A DNA stretch of 8,348 nt from Candidatus Kerfeldbacteria bacterium (lineage in GTDB: Bacteria; Patescibacteriota; Patescibacteriia; PEXW01): positions 1-8,348 of the forward strand of contig CAIPSZ010000012.1 in NCBI GenBank assembly GCA_903867845.1, written 5' to 3'. Below, piece by piece: positions 1 to 6,773 of the stretch. The position numbers and the translations under genes were made by a program. Numbering within the stretch: the stretch's first letter is position 1; every line of letters begins with the position of its first letter. The notes below the pieces were generated by a model, which saw only the letters and a program-made list of their open reading frames with translations, was not told the DNA's origin and ran no database searches.

Positions 1-82
1 TGAGCCAATCCGCTTCAACATCAAGCGCAATGTCATGCTGCATCTGCAAGGAAATCCTTGCCGGTATGTGCGTGCTTTTCAT
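1..82 (-). CDS. N-terminal 27 codons of an unrecognised protein, cut by the left edge
   Basis: An open frame starts with ATG at 82 and runs leftwards out of the window without a stop. The protein begins MKSTHIPARI and continues with a Gln/His/Asp-rich stretch ending in Trp-Leu. I do not recognise it from so short a piece. The start is well supported: a GGAGG Shine-Dalgarno site lies 9 nt upstream, and beyond it is a consensus-like sigma-70 promoter (TTGACA, 17 nt, TACGCT) with a leader of about 47 nt. It has its own promoter and is separated from the MBL-fold gene upstream, so it is probably the first gene of its own unit. A dyad over the expected transcription start suggests repressor control. 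The function cannot be inferred. Confidence 0.7.
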   Translation of the reverse strand, partial: MKSTHIPARISLQMQHDIALDVEADWL

Positions 83-91
83 GGTAAAGAA

Positions 92-96
92 CCTCC
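92..96 (-). promoter_or_regulatory. Shine-Dalgarno site of the left-edge gene
   Basis: GGAGG on the minus strand, 9 nt before the ATG at 82. It fixes the start of the truncated left-edge gene. Confidence 0.7.
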
Positions 97-118
97 GTGT
101 TTTTTCAATGGTTTATGA

Positions 119-132
119 CTGTTCTAAAACAG
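119..132. promoter_or_regulatory. Operator-like dyad over the expected transcription start
   Basis: The 14-bp sequence CTGTTCTAAAACAG is an inverted repeat with 5-bp perfect arms (CTGTT/AACAG). It sits just downstream of the -10 box and covers the expected +1, where a bound repressor would block initiation. The CTG-N8-CAG pattern resembles LexA operators but is 2 bp shorter than the proteobacterial form, so I name no regulator. It could also form a weak hairpin at the 5' end of the RNA. Confidence 0.4.
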
Positions 133-135
133 CAA

Positions 136-164
136 AGCGTACGGTAAAAACAGACTTTTGTCAA
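136..164 (-). promoter_or_regulatory. Sigma-70-type promoter of the left-edge gene
   Basis: The minus strand reads TTGACA (164-159), a 17-nt spacer, then TACGCT (141-136). The -35 box is a perfect consensus match and the -10 keeps the TA...T positions. Transcription would start near 129, giving a leader of about 47 nt that contains the GGAGG site. This is a sequence match only. Confidence 0.7.
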
Positions 165-191
165 GACCTGTGCGGCGAATGGTAGATCGCT

Positions 192-929
192 TTAGTAAAC
201 GAGATTTAATATGTCATCATCCTGCGTCACCCACGCGCCAGGGTATGCTTTTTGCATTTCTGATTGCACCGCTGGGTAGCGCGGATCAGTGTGGATGAGC
301 CCGAGCTTCTTCACGTGCGCGGCATGAGCAAGCGCCGCAATCACTTCAGGGTACGAATGCCCTTCAGCCCGAGCACGCTGCTCGTGCGCGTTATCGTAGT
401 TGCATTCGTGCAAGAGCAGGTCGCAATCCTGGAAAAAATTCGCGTTCGCAACATCCGCCGTGGTATCGGTGCTCACCCCTACACTGGCAGTTGCATCGGT
501 AAAACGGTACAGGTTTGACGCGCCACTGGCATGCCCTACTTGCTGGCGCTTCACCTGCAAAGTTCCAATAGTCGTTTCCGTACCAATTGCCGAGAGGGTA
601 ATGGGCAAGGTTACCCCCGGGTAGTCGGGGTTAAACGGTTCACGGAAGAACACACCAAGCTTTTCAATGCGCTCGTCACCAACGATAGTGATGTGCTTGA
701 ACTGCTTGCGCTCGATGATGGCATTGAGCGACGCCAGCCCAATGATGTGGTCGTGGTGGTAGTGCGACATGACAATGGTCAGCGTTTCACCCGTCGCAGT
801 TTCAGGAAATGCAAGCAAGCCCAGTCCCCCATCCAGCACCACGTTGTGCTCGGGGAAGAACATGCAGAACGACCGGCCCTTGCTGAAACGGAGCGGGTAG
901 GCGCCCGAACCAAGTATCTGAATACGCAT
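192..929 (-). CDS. MBL-fold metallohydrolase, RNase Z/phosphodiesterase-like
   Basis: A 245-residue metallo-beta-lactamase-fold protein. The metal-binding motif HYHHDH is at 56-61 (HxHxDH). Further likely ligands are His133 in a GHASG context, Asp155 in VSTD, and His213 in LIHTDP. The opening MRIQILGSGAYP is typical of the beta strand that begins RNase Z and PhnP-like enzymes. The family binds two zinc or manganese ions and cleaves phosphodiesters (tRNA 3' processing, cyclic nucleotides) or related esters. The protein is shorter than classical RNase Z (about 300 residues), and I see no exosite arm, so the substrate is open. The frame stays open upstream to 1055, but those codons lie inside the divergent hydrolase gene; ATG 929 fits the fold. 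There is no clear ribosome binding site. It ends in TAA with no terminator hairpin seen. Confidence 0.88.
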   Translation of the reverse strand: MRIQILGSGAYPLRFSKGRSFCMFFPEHNVVLDGGLGLLAFPETATGETLTIVMSHYHHDHIIGLASLNAIIERKQFKHITIVGDERIEKLGVFFREPFNPDYPGVTLPITLSAIGTETTIGTLQVKRQQVGHASGASNLYRFTDATASVGVSTDTTADVANANFFQDCDLLLHECNYDNAHEQRARAEGHSYPEVIAALAHAAHVKKLGLIHTDPRYPAVQSEMQKAYPGAWVTQDDDILNLVY

Positions 930-953
930 GGCTGATGAGCTGGAAAAGTAAGG

Positions 954-968
954 TACACTGGTATCATG
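954..968 (+). promoter_or_regulatory. -10 box and leaderless start of the alpha/beta hydrolase gene
   Basis: TACACT (954-959) is followed by 6 nt and then the ATG (966). With the usual distance between -10 and +1, transcription would begin on the start codon. No Shine-Dalgarno sequence fits between them and no clear -35 is visible. The spacing is the same as at recJ and korA. Confidence 0.5.
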
Positions 969-1724
969 CAGGAACGTACTACTCTCGTCAAAACCAGTGC
1001 CGGTGCAATCCACACCCTTCAATTGGGTACGGGTAGAAATTTGGTTTTCCTCCATGGCTGGAGTGCTGACGCAGCAACTTGCCGAAAGCTCTTACGATGC
1101 TTATCCACAATGTACCAGGTCACCATCCCGACGCTTCCGGGCTGGCATCCATCGTACACGTTGGAGAAGGAGATGCATCCCGAATTCGCATTTCACACTT
1201 TGGGTGAATGGCTGGATGAGCTCAACCTTCACGACGTGACCGTTGTCGGGCACTCGCTCGGTGGCGTTGCAGCCGTCCACCTTGCCACCCAACGACCTGC
1301 AGCCATTACCCGCCTCGTCCTCGTCGATAGTGTTGGCGTACCAATCCAACGGACGGATTCAGAGTGGCACAAACTCTGGCTGCAGAAACGCCTACGCATG
1401 TACCGTACGTACGGCGTGCATGTGGTGACGCGATTGGATCGCGCCCTGCTCAAGCATTCCTTAATCCGTAAACACCACTTGGGCCGAATGTCCCGCTATG
1501 CGCGAACGGTAAACATTCTGTCACTCTTGGATGAGGTGAAAGTCCCGGTAGAATTCCTCTGGGGCAAACAAGATGCGTACACGCCAATTGCAACGGCGCG
1601 TACCATGGCCGAGCATTGCCGAGCATCGAACATTACTGAAGTTCAAGGCGACCACGACTGGCCCATCTTCACACCCGAAGTTCTCCTCGACTACCTCACG
1701 CATTACGCCGCGTCTAAGGCCTGA
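966..1724 (+). CDS. Alpha/beta-hydrolase fold protein (esterase/lipase-like)
   Basis: A 252-residue soluble alpha/beta hydrolase. The oxyanion-hole motif HGW is at 30-32. The nucleophile elbow GHSLGG is at 95-100 with Ser97. The acid is probably Asp203 in GKQDAYTP and the catalytic His is His230 in GDHDWP. All three residues are in the expected order and spacing, so the enzyme looks active. Residues 125-185, rich in Arg, Lys and His, would form the variable cap that sets the substrate. The family includes carboxylesterases, lipases, haloalkane dehalogenases and C-C hydrolases, and the sequence does not choose among them. No signal peptide is seen, so it is probably cytoplasmic. It is divergent from the MBL-fold gene, and its last 22 bp overlap the end of rnhA. 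It ends in TGA. Confidence 0.92.
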   Translation: MQERTTLVKTSAGAIHTLQLGTGRNLVFLHGWSADAATCRKLLRCLSTMYQVTIPTLPGWHPSYTLEKEMHPEFAFHTLGEWLDELNLHDVTVVGHSLGGVAAVHLATQRPAAITRLVLVDSVGVPIQRTDSEWHKLWLQKRLRMYRTYGVHVVTRLDRALLKHSLIRKHHLGRMSRYARTVNILSLLDEVKVPVEFLWGKQDAYTPIATARTMAEHCRASNITEVQGDHDWPIFTPEVLLDYLTHYAASKA

Positions 1725-2104
1725 TTCACCATCGCGTCGGCCCGTGTGTTCTGCTCCCGTGGAATATGCTCGAACGTAACGCGTTGGAAGTCCTGGCACA
1801 AGTTCCACACTTTTGTAAAAAGTGAGGCAAGATTTGCGTCTTTTACTTTGTAGTTTCGGTTGAGCTGCTCCACCACGAGCAGGCTATCTAGCTTGCAGGT
1901 GACGCTGTTTGCGCCAAGTGATTTTGCTTTCGTGAGACCTTTGAGTAAGGCGGTGTACTCGGCCACGTTGTTCGTGGCGTGGCCAATGGTTTCGCCGTGT
2001 TCGGCAAGGACAGTATGACCATCGGCCAGCACGAAGCCAATCGCGGCTGGGCCAGGATTGCCGCGGGCGCCACCGTCGGTGTGGAGGGTGAGGTGAAGGG
2101 CCAT
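1703..2104 (-). CDS. rnhA: Ribonuclease HI, short form
   Basis: A 133-residue RNase H that cleaves RNA in RNA/DNA hybrids (Okazaki primers, R-loops). The fold opens with the TDGGARGNPGPA signature. The four metal-binding acidic residues are visible: Asp10, Glu49 (NNVAEY), Asp73 (KLDS) and Asp123 (NTRADAMVN), with the flexible-loop His at 113 (EHIPREQN). At 133 residues it is shorter than the E. coli enzyme (155). It lacks the basic protrusion helix, as do the archaeal and actinobacterial short forms. The ATG at 2104 is 1 nt after the recJ stop (TAG C ATG), so the two are probably co-transcribed and translationally coupled. An alternative ATG at 2116, inside recJ, would add four residues. The end is convergent with the alpha/beta hydrolase gene. 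Confidence 0.93.
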   Translation of the reverse strand: MALHLTLHTDGGARGNPGPAAIGFVLADGHTVLAEHGETIGHATNNVAEYTALLKGLTKAKSLGANSVTCKLDSLLVVEQLNRNYKVKDANLASLFTKVWNLCQDFQRVTFEHIPREQNTRADAMVNQALDAA

Positions 2105-2105
2105 G

Positions 2106-3839
2106 CTAGGTTTCATCAGAGAGTTTGAGGTCAACGACTTTCAACTGCAGCTCTCGTGTGCCATTCCACTCGTTGCGATCAATGGTAAACACGGCATCAA
2201 TTTTGTCACCGACCGAAAGGAGCTGGCCGTACTTCGCGCCGCCGCCAAAGGCAATGAACTTCCGTGGTTCGGGCACCACGTGGTTGACAACGATGCGCAG
2301 GTGCTTCCCCTCTTTGCCCACGGGTTGCAGCTCGGTAATGACCATGCCCTGGCAAGCGATGAGCGGTTTGGGGTTGTCCTCGCCAAACGGTTCGAACTTC
2401 TCCAGCACGTCCAGCAAATCCCAGTTTACATCCGGCAAGTGCACGCTCGCATCAATAGTCAGCTCATCCACGAGGTCGGCATCGGTGATGCGGGTACTTG
2501 CATCTTCGATCATCCCTTTGGCAAATGCGTCGGCGTTGGCTGCGTCCATGGTAAATCCGCACGCCGCGGCGTGACCCCCAAAGCGTTTGAGCAATTCTTG
2601 GTGGCGCTTGAGAGCTTCGGTAATGTCGTACGGCGCTATACTCCGGCCCGACCCAACCACTTCACCTTCGTGGTTGGACATGACCAGCACCGGTCGGTGA
2701 AATTCGTCCATGATCCGGCCCGCGACGAGCCCGACAATGCCCACGGGCCAACCGTCGCCATGCGCCACCAGAATTTTCCGATCATCCGTCACCGGGCCAA
2801 TGGACTTCTTCGCTTGCTGCACGATCGTCTCCGTGAGTTTCTGCCGTTCGGTGTTGGACTGGTTGAGCGCGCTCGCAATGGCGCGCGCTTCTTCCAAATC
2901 TTCGCTGACGAGCAAGCGGAAAGCGGTGCTCGCATGGTCCATCCTGCCTGCCGCGTTCAAGCGTGGCCCAATTTGAAAACCAATGGTCGTCGTATCGATG
3001 CTCTCCTGCCGCGCGGACATGACCTCGCAGAGCGCGCGAATCCCCGGGCGCGGCGACTTGCGCAGCACGATGAGTCCAAATGTCTCCAACGTGCGGTTCT
3101 CACCCGTGAGCGGCATGAAGTCCGTCACCGTGCTAATTGCCACGTAGTCCAGCAGCCACTTCTCAAAGGCTTCCTTTGGCTGGCTACCAATGGTCTGACC
3201 GGGGGCGTCGTGGATGAGCGCTTGCGCCAGCTTGAACGCCACGCCCGAACCTGCCAGGTCGGGGTACGGGTAGCCGGAGTCGTGCAGCTGCGGGTTAATG
3301 AGCGCGTACGCCTTGGGGCGCTTCGGCGGTTCGTGGTGGTGGTCGGTGATGATCACGTCCATGCCAAGTTCCGCGGCGCGCGCTACTTCATCCACGTTGC
3401 TCGTGCCACAGTCACACGTTACGACAAGGGTGGCCTTGTGCACGTCGTGGAGGTGGTCAATGGTCTGCAGGTTCAAGCCGTACCCTTCGCGTTCGCGGTG
3501 TGGCAGGTACACGTCCACTTTTGCGCCAAGGGCTTTGAGCGTGGTGAACAGGATAGCCGACGAGCACACGCCGTCGGCATCGTAGTCACCGTGCACAATG
3601 ATGCTCTCCTGCTTTTTGATAGCGACGTAGATCCGGTCAACCGCCTTCCGCATGTCCGCAAACGCAAATGGATCGTGCAGGGTGCTGCTCCACTCGGGAT
3701 TCAAAAACGCATCCATAGCCGCTTGCGTGGTCAAACCACGGTTCCAGAGGAGCTGGAGCGCAATGGGGTGCAATTCGGGAAATTCTTGGCGGACCTTTGC
3801 GGGTACCGGTTCGGCAACGTGCCAGCGCTTCATAGACAT
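2106..3839 (-). CDS. recJ: Single-strand-specific 5'-3' exonuclease RecJ
   Basis: A 577-residue RecJ, the same length class as the E. coli protein. The DHH phosphoesterase domain shows HGDYDADG (83-90), CDCG (142-145) and the DHH motif (166-168, in ITDHHHEPP). A linker with GPRLNAAGRM (291-300) follows. The DHHA1 domain has HGDGWPVGIVG (360-370), GSGRSI (396-401) and the metal-binding GGHAAACG (421-428). The C-terminal part (about 455-577) with FEPFGEDNP should be the OB fold that grips single-stranded DNA. All motif residues are intact. The family degrades ssDNA 5'-3' in recombination (RecFOR) and mismatch or base-excision repair. It begins at ATG 3839, with a -10 box 6 nt upstream; a second in-frame ATG is two codons later. 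rnhA follows after 1 nt, making a small nucleic-acid maintenance operon. Confidence 0.97.
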   Translation of the reverse strand: MSMKRWHVAEPVPAKVRQEFPELHPIALQLLWNRGLTTQAAMDAFLNPEWSSTLHDPFAFADMRKAVDRIYVAIKKQESIIVHGDYDADGVCSSAILFTTLKALGAKVDVYLPHREREGYGLNLQTIDHLHDVHKATLVVTCDCGTSNVDEVARAAELGMDVIITDHHHEPPKRPKAYALINPQLHDSGYPYPDLAGSGVAFKLAQALIHDAPGQTIGSQPKEAFEKWLLDYVAISTVTDFMPLTGENRTLETFGLIVLRKSPRPGIRALCEVMSARQESIDTTTIGFQIGPRLNAAGRMDHASTAFRLLVSEDLEEARAIASALNQSNTERQKLTETIVQQAKKSIGPVTDDRKILVAHGDGWPVGIVGLVAGRIMDEFHRPVLVMSNHEGEVVGSGRSIAPYDITEALKRHQELLKRFGGHAAACGFTMDAANADAFAKGMIEDASTRITDADLVDELTIDASVHLPDVNWDLLDVLEKFEPFGEDNPKPLIACQGMVITELQPVGKEGKHLRIVVNHVVPEPRKFIAFGGGAKYGQLLSVGDKIDAVFTIDRNEWNGTRELQLKVVDLKLSDET

Positions 3840-3855
3840 GGTCGTAGTATACCAG
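3837..3855 (-). promoter_or_regulatory. Extended -10 promoter and leaderless start of recJ
   Basis: The minus strand reads CTGGTATACTACGACCATG. TATACT (3851-3846) has the extended TGn motif before it and ends 6 nt before the ATG. Transcription should start at or next to the start codon, leaving no room for a ribosome binding site. The -35 region is weak, as is usual for extended -10 promoters. It lies just after the terminator of the upstream operon, so recJ-rnhA forms a separate unit. Confidence 0.65.
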
Positions 3856-3876
3856 ATGGTGAGATGACTGGATAAG

Positions 3877-3904
3877 AAAAACCGCGCGGTTGGACGGCGC
3901 GGTT
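3877..3904 (-). terminator. Rho-independent terminator of the korA-korB-64 aa operon
   Basis: An 8-bp perfect GC-rich stem (AACCGCGC/GCGCGGTT, at 3904-3897 and 3887-3880) with a 9-nt loop is followed on the minus strand by a short T run. The stem begins within the TAA of the 64-codon gene. It separates the kor operon from the recJ promoter about 25 bp further on. Confidence 0.8.
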
Positions 3905-4097
3905 ACTTTCCTTTCGGTTGGACGCACTCCGGGCCTGTTTCGTAGCCAATGAACTCACGTTCATCCGTGCATAACGTTTTTACTACGTCTTCGGCAACAC
4001 TGAGGTACTGCGTGTGCAGTGGCACGGAAAAAGTACGATTGTCTTTTGTAAAACGTGCGTACAAGCACTCCTCTGGATATTGGTTTTGCTCTACCAC
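3903..4097 (-). CDS. Unrecognised 64-residue protein, third gene of the kor operon
   Basis: A small soluble protein beginning MVEQNQYPEE, with Cys at 11, 43 and 58, no membrane segment, and several aromatic residues. I do not recognise it. It is likely a real gene. A strong AAGGAGG ribosome binding site lies 5 nt before its GTG start, it begins 18 nt after the korB stop in the same direction, and a GC-rich terminator starts in its stop codon. The frame length alone would not be convincing; the signals on both sides are. Its place behind both oxidoreductase subunits suggests, but does not show, a job with that enzyme, such as an assembly or electron-transfer accessory. The three cysteines are not arranged as a ferredoxin or rubredoxin motif. 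Confidence 0.75.
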   Translation of the reverse strand: MVEQNQYPEECLYARFTKDNRTFSVPLHTQYLSVAEDVVKTLCTDEREFIGYETGPECVQPKGK

Positions 4098-4102
4098 GCG
4101 CT

Positions 4103-4109
4103 CCTCCTT
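4103..4109 (-). promoter_or_regulatory. Strong Shine-Dalgarno site of the 64-residue gene
   Basis: AAGGAGG on the minus strand, 5 nt before the GTG at 4097. It decides this start and is the best ribosome binding site among the minus-strand genes, located between korB and the small gene. Confidence 0.8.
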
Positions 4110-4115
4110 GGAACG

Positions 4116-4985
4116 TCAGGTTAGTGATTGCAAGGTTTGCGAAATATTAATGGTATCCAGCGGTCGCTGCACCAGCGGGAGTCCTGCGAGCTCTTTCTCT
4201 TTCGCTTCCCAGGTTGGCCGGATTTCCCGGTACAGAATGCCGGTGGGAATTTTCTCGCCCCACTCCAAGGCCCGGGCGAACGCTTCGGCTTTATTACTGA
4301 AATCATGGTTCACACTCTCTAGCTTGTACACGCGGCGGTAGAACCATGCAAAGGTATTGTGGTGGTTGAAGGTCACGCAGGGTTGCAGGACGTTGAGATG
4401 GCTGAAACCCGGATGTTTAATGGCTTCAATAATGAGCTGGGTCAGCTGCGGCGTGTCACCGGAAAATGCCTGAGCGACGAACGATCCACCTGCGGCAATG
4501 GCAAGTGCCACCGGATCAATGGGCTGGTCGATAACACCTTCGGGTGTGGATGACGTCACCTCGCCAACTTCAGTCGTCGGTGCCATCTGGCCTTTGGTCA
4601 GGCCGTACACTTGGTTGTCGTGCACGATGTAGGTGATGTCCACGTTGCCGCGAAGTGCGTGCAGGAAGTGGTTGCCTCCTTCGCCGTACCCATCACCGTC
4701 ACCGCCAATTACCACGACGTGCAAATCTTTATTCGCCAGTTTCGCGCCAATTGCAACGGGCAAAGCGCGACCGTGCAAACCGTGGAAGCCATACGCTTTC
4801 ACAAAGCTGGACATGTTGCCCGAACAGCCAATGCCGTACACCACCAGCACGTCCGATGGTTTCCAGCCGAGTTCGGCAAAGGCGTTCTTCAAACCTGTCC
4901 AAATGCCAAAGTTGCCACACCCCGGGCACCACGTGGGAAAGTGCGGGGAGTTGTAGTCCGTATTTTTCAGCGGCGTGTCGGCCAT
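4116..4985 (-). CDS. korB: 2-oxoacid:ferredoxin oxidoreductase, beta subunit
   Basis: A 289-residue thiamine-diphosphate-binding subunit of a 2-oxoacid:ferredoxin oxidoreductase. WCPGCGNF (19-26) supplies Cys20 and Cys23, and Cys54 (GIGCSG) and Cys203 (QPCVTFN) complete the expected four ligands of a [4Fe-4S] cluster. The diphosphate/Mg motif runs from GDGDGYGEGGNH (95-106) to HDNQVYGLTKGQ (122-133). With the alpha subunit it decarboxylates a 2-oxoacid to an acyl-CoA and reduces ferredoxin in the cytoplasm; the reaction can run backwards. Whether the substrate is 2-oxoglutarate, pyruvate or broader cannot be told, so the symbol is tentative. The frame is open to 5045, inside korA, but the ATG at 4985, 4 nt after the korA stop, fits the family N-terminus. 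There is no good ribosome binding site, so it probably depends on coupling to korA. It ends in TGA. Confidence 0.95.
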   Translation of the reverse strand: MADTPLKNTDYNSPHFPTWCPGCGNFGIWTGLKNAFAELGWKPSDVLVVYGIGCSGNMSSFVKAYGFHGLHGRALPVAIGAKLANKDLHVVVIGGDGDGYGEGGNHFLHALRGNVDITYIVHDNQVYGLTKGQMAPTTEVGEVTSSTPEGVIDQPIDPVALAIAAGGSFVAQAFSGDTPQLTQLIIEAIKHPGFSHLNVLQPCVTFNHHNTFAWFYRRVYKLESVNHDFSNKAEAFARALEWGEKIPTGILYREIRPTWEAKEKELAGLPLVQRPLDTINISQTLQSLT

Positions 4986-4989
4986 ATAT

Positions 4990-6741
4990 TTACAGGATTT
5001 CCTTGGCGAGCGCGACGAGCTCTTCGGGCCAGAATGGCCGGCCATCGTACTTCAGCTTTTCGTGGTCACAACTTCGGCCGCAGAGTTGCTTGATAAGCCC
5101 GTGGAGCTGGGCACTCTGGTTCCCTTCAACCAGCACAGACTTTTTCATTTTTCCCAATTCGGCTTTGAGTTCATCTGCTGGGAAGGGCCACAAGTACAGC
5201 ACCTGCAGGACATTGGCATGAATACCCATAGTCGCCAGCTTCCGAATTGCCTCACGACAGGCGTATGTTGTGGATCCCCAGGTGACAAAGGTGAGATCGG
5301 CGTTCGGCTCGCCCCACCACACCAAGCGCGGAGGCATCGCCTTCAGTGCGGAGTCCAATTTTCGCGCCCGTTTGTTTGCTTGGATGAGACGGTTCTCTGC
5401 TGTTTCTGAGGCAAAGCCAAATACGTCGTGCTCGTCCGAGTTCGCTATGAACACGCCGCCAGGCTTCCCTGGCACGGGTCGCGGCGTCACGCCGGATGGC
5501 GTATCTTCGTACCGACCGTACCACTCTTTGCTAGCTTGCTCGTGTGCTGCAGCAAAACCACCGCGCTCCACAAGGACTTTTTTCTGATCGTACACCGGCG
5601 TGCTCCAGTGACCTTCCGCTAAGTACTTGTCGGTGAGGATGATGACCGGGAGATGAAATTGTTCGGCGAGGTTCAGGGCACGGGCAGTCTCGTAGAACGC
5701 TTGCTCCGTATCCCCGGGTGCGATCACAATCCGCGGAAAGTCGCCTTGCGCGGCGTGCAGGATGAAACGCAAATCCCCTTGCTCGGTCCAGGTGGGTAAT
5801 CCGGTAGCGGGTCCAGGACGCTGCGCGTTGATGATGACCAGCGGTGTCTCGCTCATCGCGGCGAGTCCAAGCCCTTCAACCATCAGGGAGAATCCCCCAC
5901 CTGACGTGCCGCACGCTGCACGGATACCCGCGAATGACGCGCCAATCGCCACGTTCACGGCGGCGATTTCATCTTCCACGTGCTTGGCAACGAGGTCGTA
6001 CGTCGATGCCATTTCCGCGAGGTTGGTGAGAATGGATGACGCAGGGGTCATGGGGTACGCGGCGTAGAGTTTCAACCCACCTTGGATGAGTCCAAGGGTA
6101 ATTGCGTCATTACCAGTGATGACCATGCGCGGATCGTTCCTGCGCGGCTCAATTTTCCACGGGAAGGGTTCGGGATGATTCTGCCTCACGTAGTCGTACC
6201 CAGCGCGGCAGATGGCAATGTTCTCGTTGACCACGGCATCACCTTTCGCTTTAAACGTGTCGGTAAAAATTTCTTCAATCAATCGTAGCGGCGCATCGAG
6301 TAAACCCAGTGTGGCACCAAGCGCGACGGTATTGCGCATGAGATCTTTTCCCTTATTCTCCAATGCAAGTTTGACGAGCGGCACGGGGATGAGCTGAATG
6401 TCCTTGCGATCAGCCAGCATAGCGTCATTGATCACGAGCCGATCCGGATCGTGGATGATGGCGCCACCCGGTGAAATCTCTTTTGCGTGCAAGCGAACCG
6501 TCTCCTCATTGAGCGCGACGAGAATTTCATTACCTTGGTCGTGCGTGAAAATTTGCTCCTCATCCACCTGGACAACCTGCGTGTTGTGCCCACCGCGAAT
6601 CAGGCTTGGGTACTCGCTGTAATCCACGGCCCATAAACCCGCGCGGGTGCAGTACTTATGCAAAATCGCGCCCGTGACCATAATCCCGTCGCCTGCTGCG
6701 CCCCCAATTTTCCAGGTAAACCGGTTGACTGTTGGTTTCAT
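4990..6741 (-). CDS. korA: 2-oxoacid:ferredoxin oxidoreductase, fused gamma-alpha subunit
   Basis: A 583-residue fusion of the gamma domain (about 1-190, with GGAAGDGI at 13-20 and YPSLIRGGHN at 44-53) and the alpha subunit. The alpha part has the YPMTPAS motif (229-235, the YPITP signature), the VEDE stretch near Glu257, GTSGGG (278-283), and PTWTEQGDLRF (315-325). A C-terminal transketolase-C-like domain carries VLVEGNQSAQ (536-545). This two-subunit layout matches the archaeal and bacterial 2-oxoacid:ferredoxin oxidoreductases that lack a separate delta ferredoxin subunit. None lies in the window, so electrons would pass to a separate ferredoxin. The ATG at 6741 is 6 nt after a TATACT box, so the mRNA should be leaderless. 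It is first in the operon and divergent from the GtrA-family gene. The symbol is by family; substrate is uncertain. Confidence 0.95.
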   Translation of the reverse strand: MKPTVNRFTWKIGGAAGDGIMVTGAILHKYCTRAGLWAVDYSEYPSLIRGGHNTQVVQVDEEQIFTHDQGNEILVALNEETVRLHAKEISPGGAIIHDPDRLVINDAMLADRKDIQLIPVPLVKLALENKGKDLMRNTVALGATLGLLDAPLRLIEEIFTDTFKAKGDAVVNENIAICRAGYDYVRQNHPEPFPWKIEPRRNDPRMVITGNDAITLGLIQGGLKLYAAYPMTPASSILTNLAEMASTYDLVAKHVEDEIAAVNVAIGASFAGIRAACGTSGGGFSLMVEGLGLAAMSETPLVIINAQRPGPATGLPTWTEQGDLRFILHAAQGDFPRIVIAPGDTEQAFYETARALNLAEQFHLPVIILTDKYLAEGHWSTPVYDQKKVLVERGGFAAAHEQASKEWYGRYEDTPSGVTPRPVPGKPGGVFIANSDEHDVFGFASETAENRLIQANKRARKLDSALKAMPPRLVWWGEPNADLTFVTWGSTTYACREAIRKLATMGIHANVLQVLYLWPFPADELKAELGKMKKSVLVEGNQSAQLHGLIKQLCGRSCDHEKLKYDGRPFWPEELVALAKEIL

Positions 6742-6757
6742 AGGAGTAGTATACCAG
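6739..6757 (-). promoter_or_regulatory. Extended -10 promoter and leaderless start of korA
   Basis: The minus strand reads CTGGTATACTACTCCTATG. TATACT (6753-6748), with a TGn extension, ends 6 nt before the ATG. The first 12 bases are identical to the recJ promoter. No strong -35 is visible. Confidence 0.65.
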
Positions 6758-6773
6758 AAACCAAATAAAAACC

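Noticed and set aside
119..132. LexA (SOS) box
   Set aside because: The dyad is CTG-N8-CAG, 2 bp shorter than the proteobacterial operator, and does not match the Gram-positive GAAC-N4-GTTC form.
930..1055. 42-residue N-terminal extension of the MBL-fold protein
   Set aside because: It lies inside the divergent hydrolase gene, lacks start signals, and the fold begins at MRIQILGSG.
2103..3875. A 590-codon open frame on the plus strand covering all of recJ
   Set aside because: The minus-strand frame has every RecJ motif in order. The plus frame looks like no known family and stays open because recJ rarely uses codons whose complement is a stop.
4986..5045. 20-residue N-terminal extension of korB
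   Set aside because: It overlaps the end of korA and has a Ser/Arg/Lys-rich sequence unlike the family. ATG 4985 gives the usual N-terminus.
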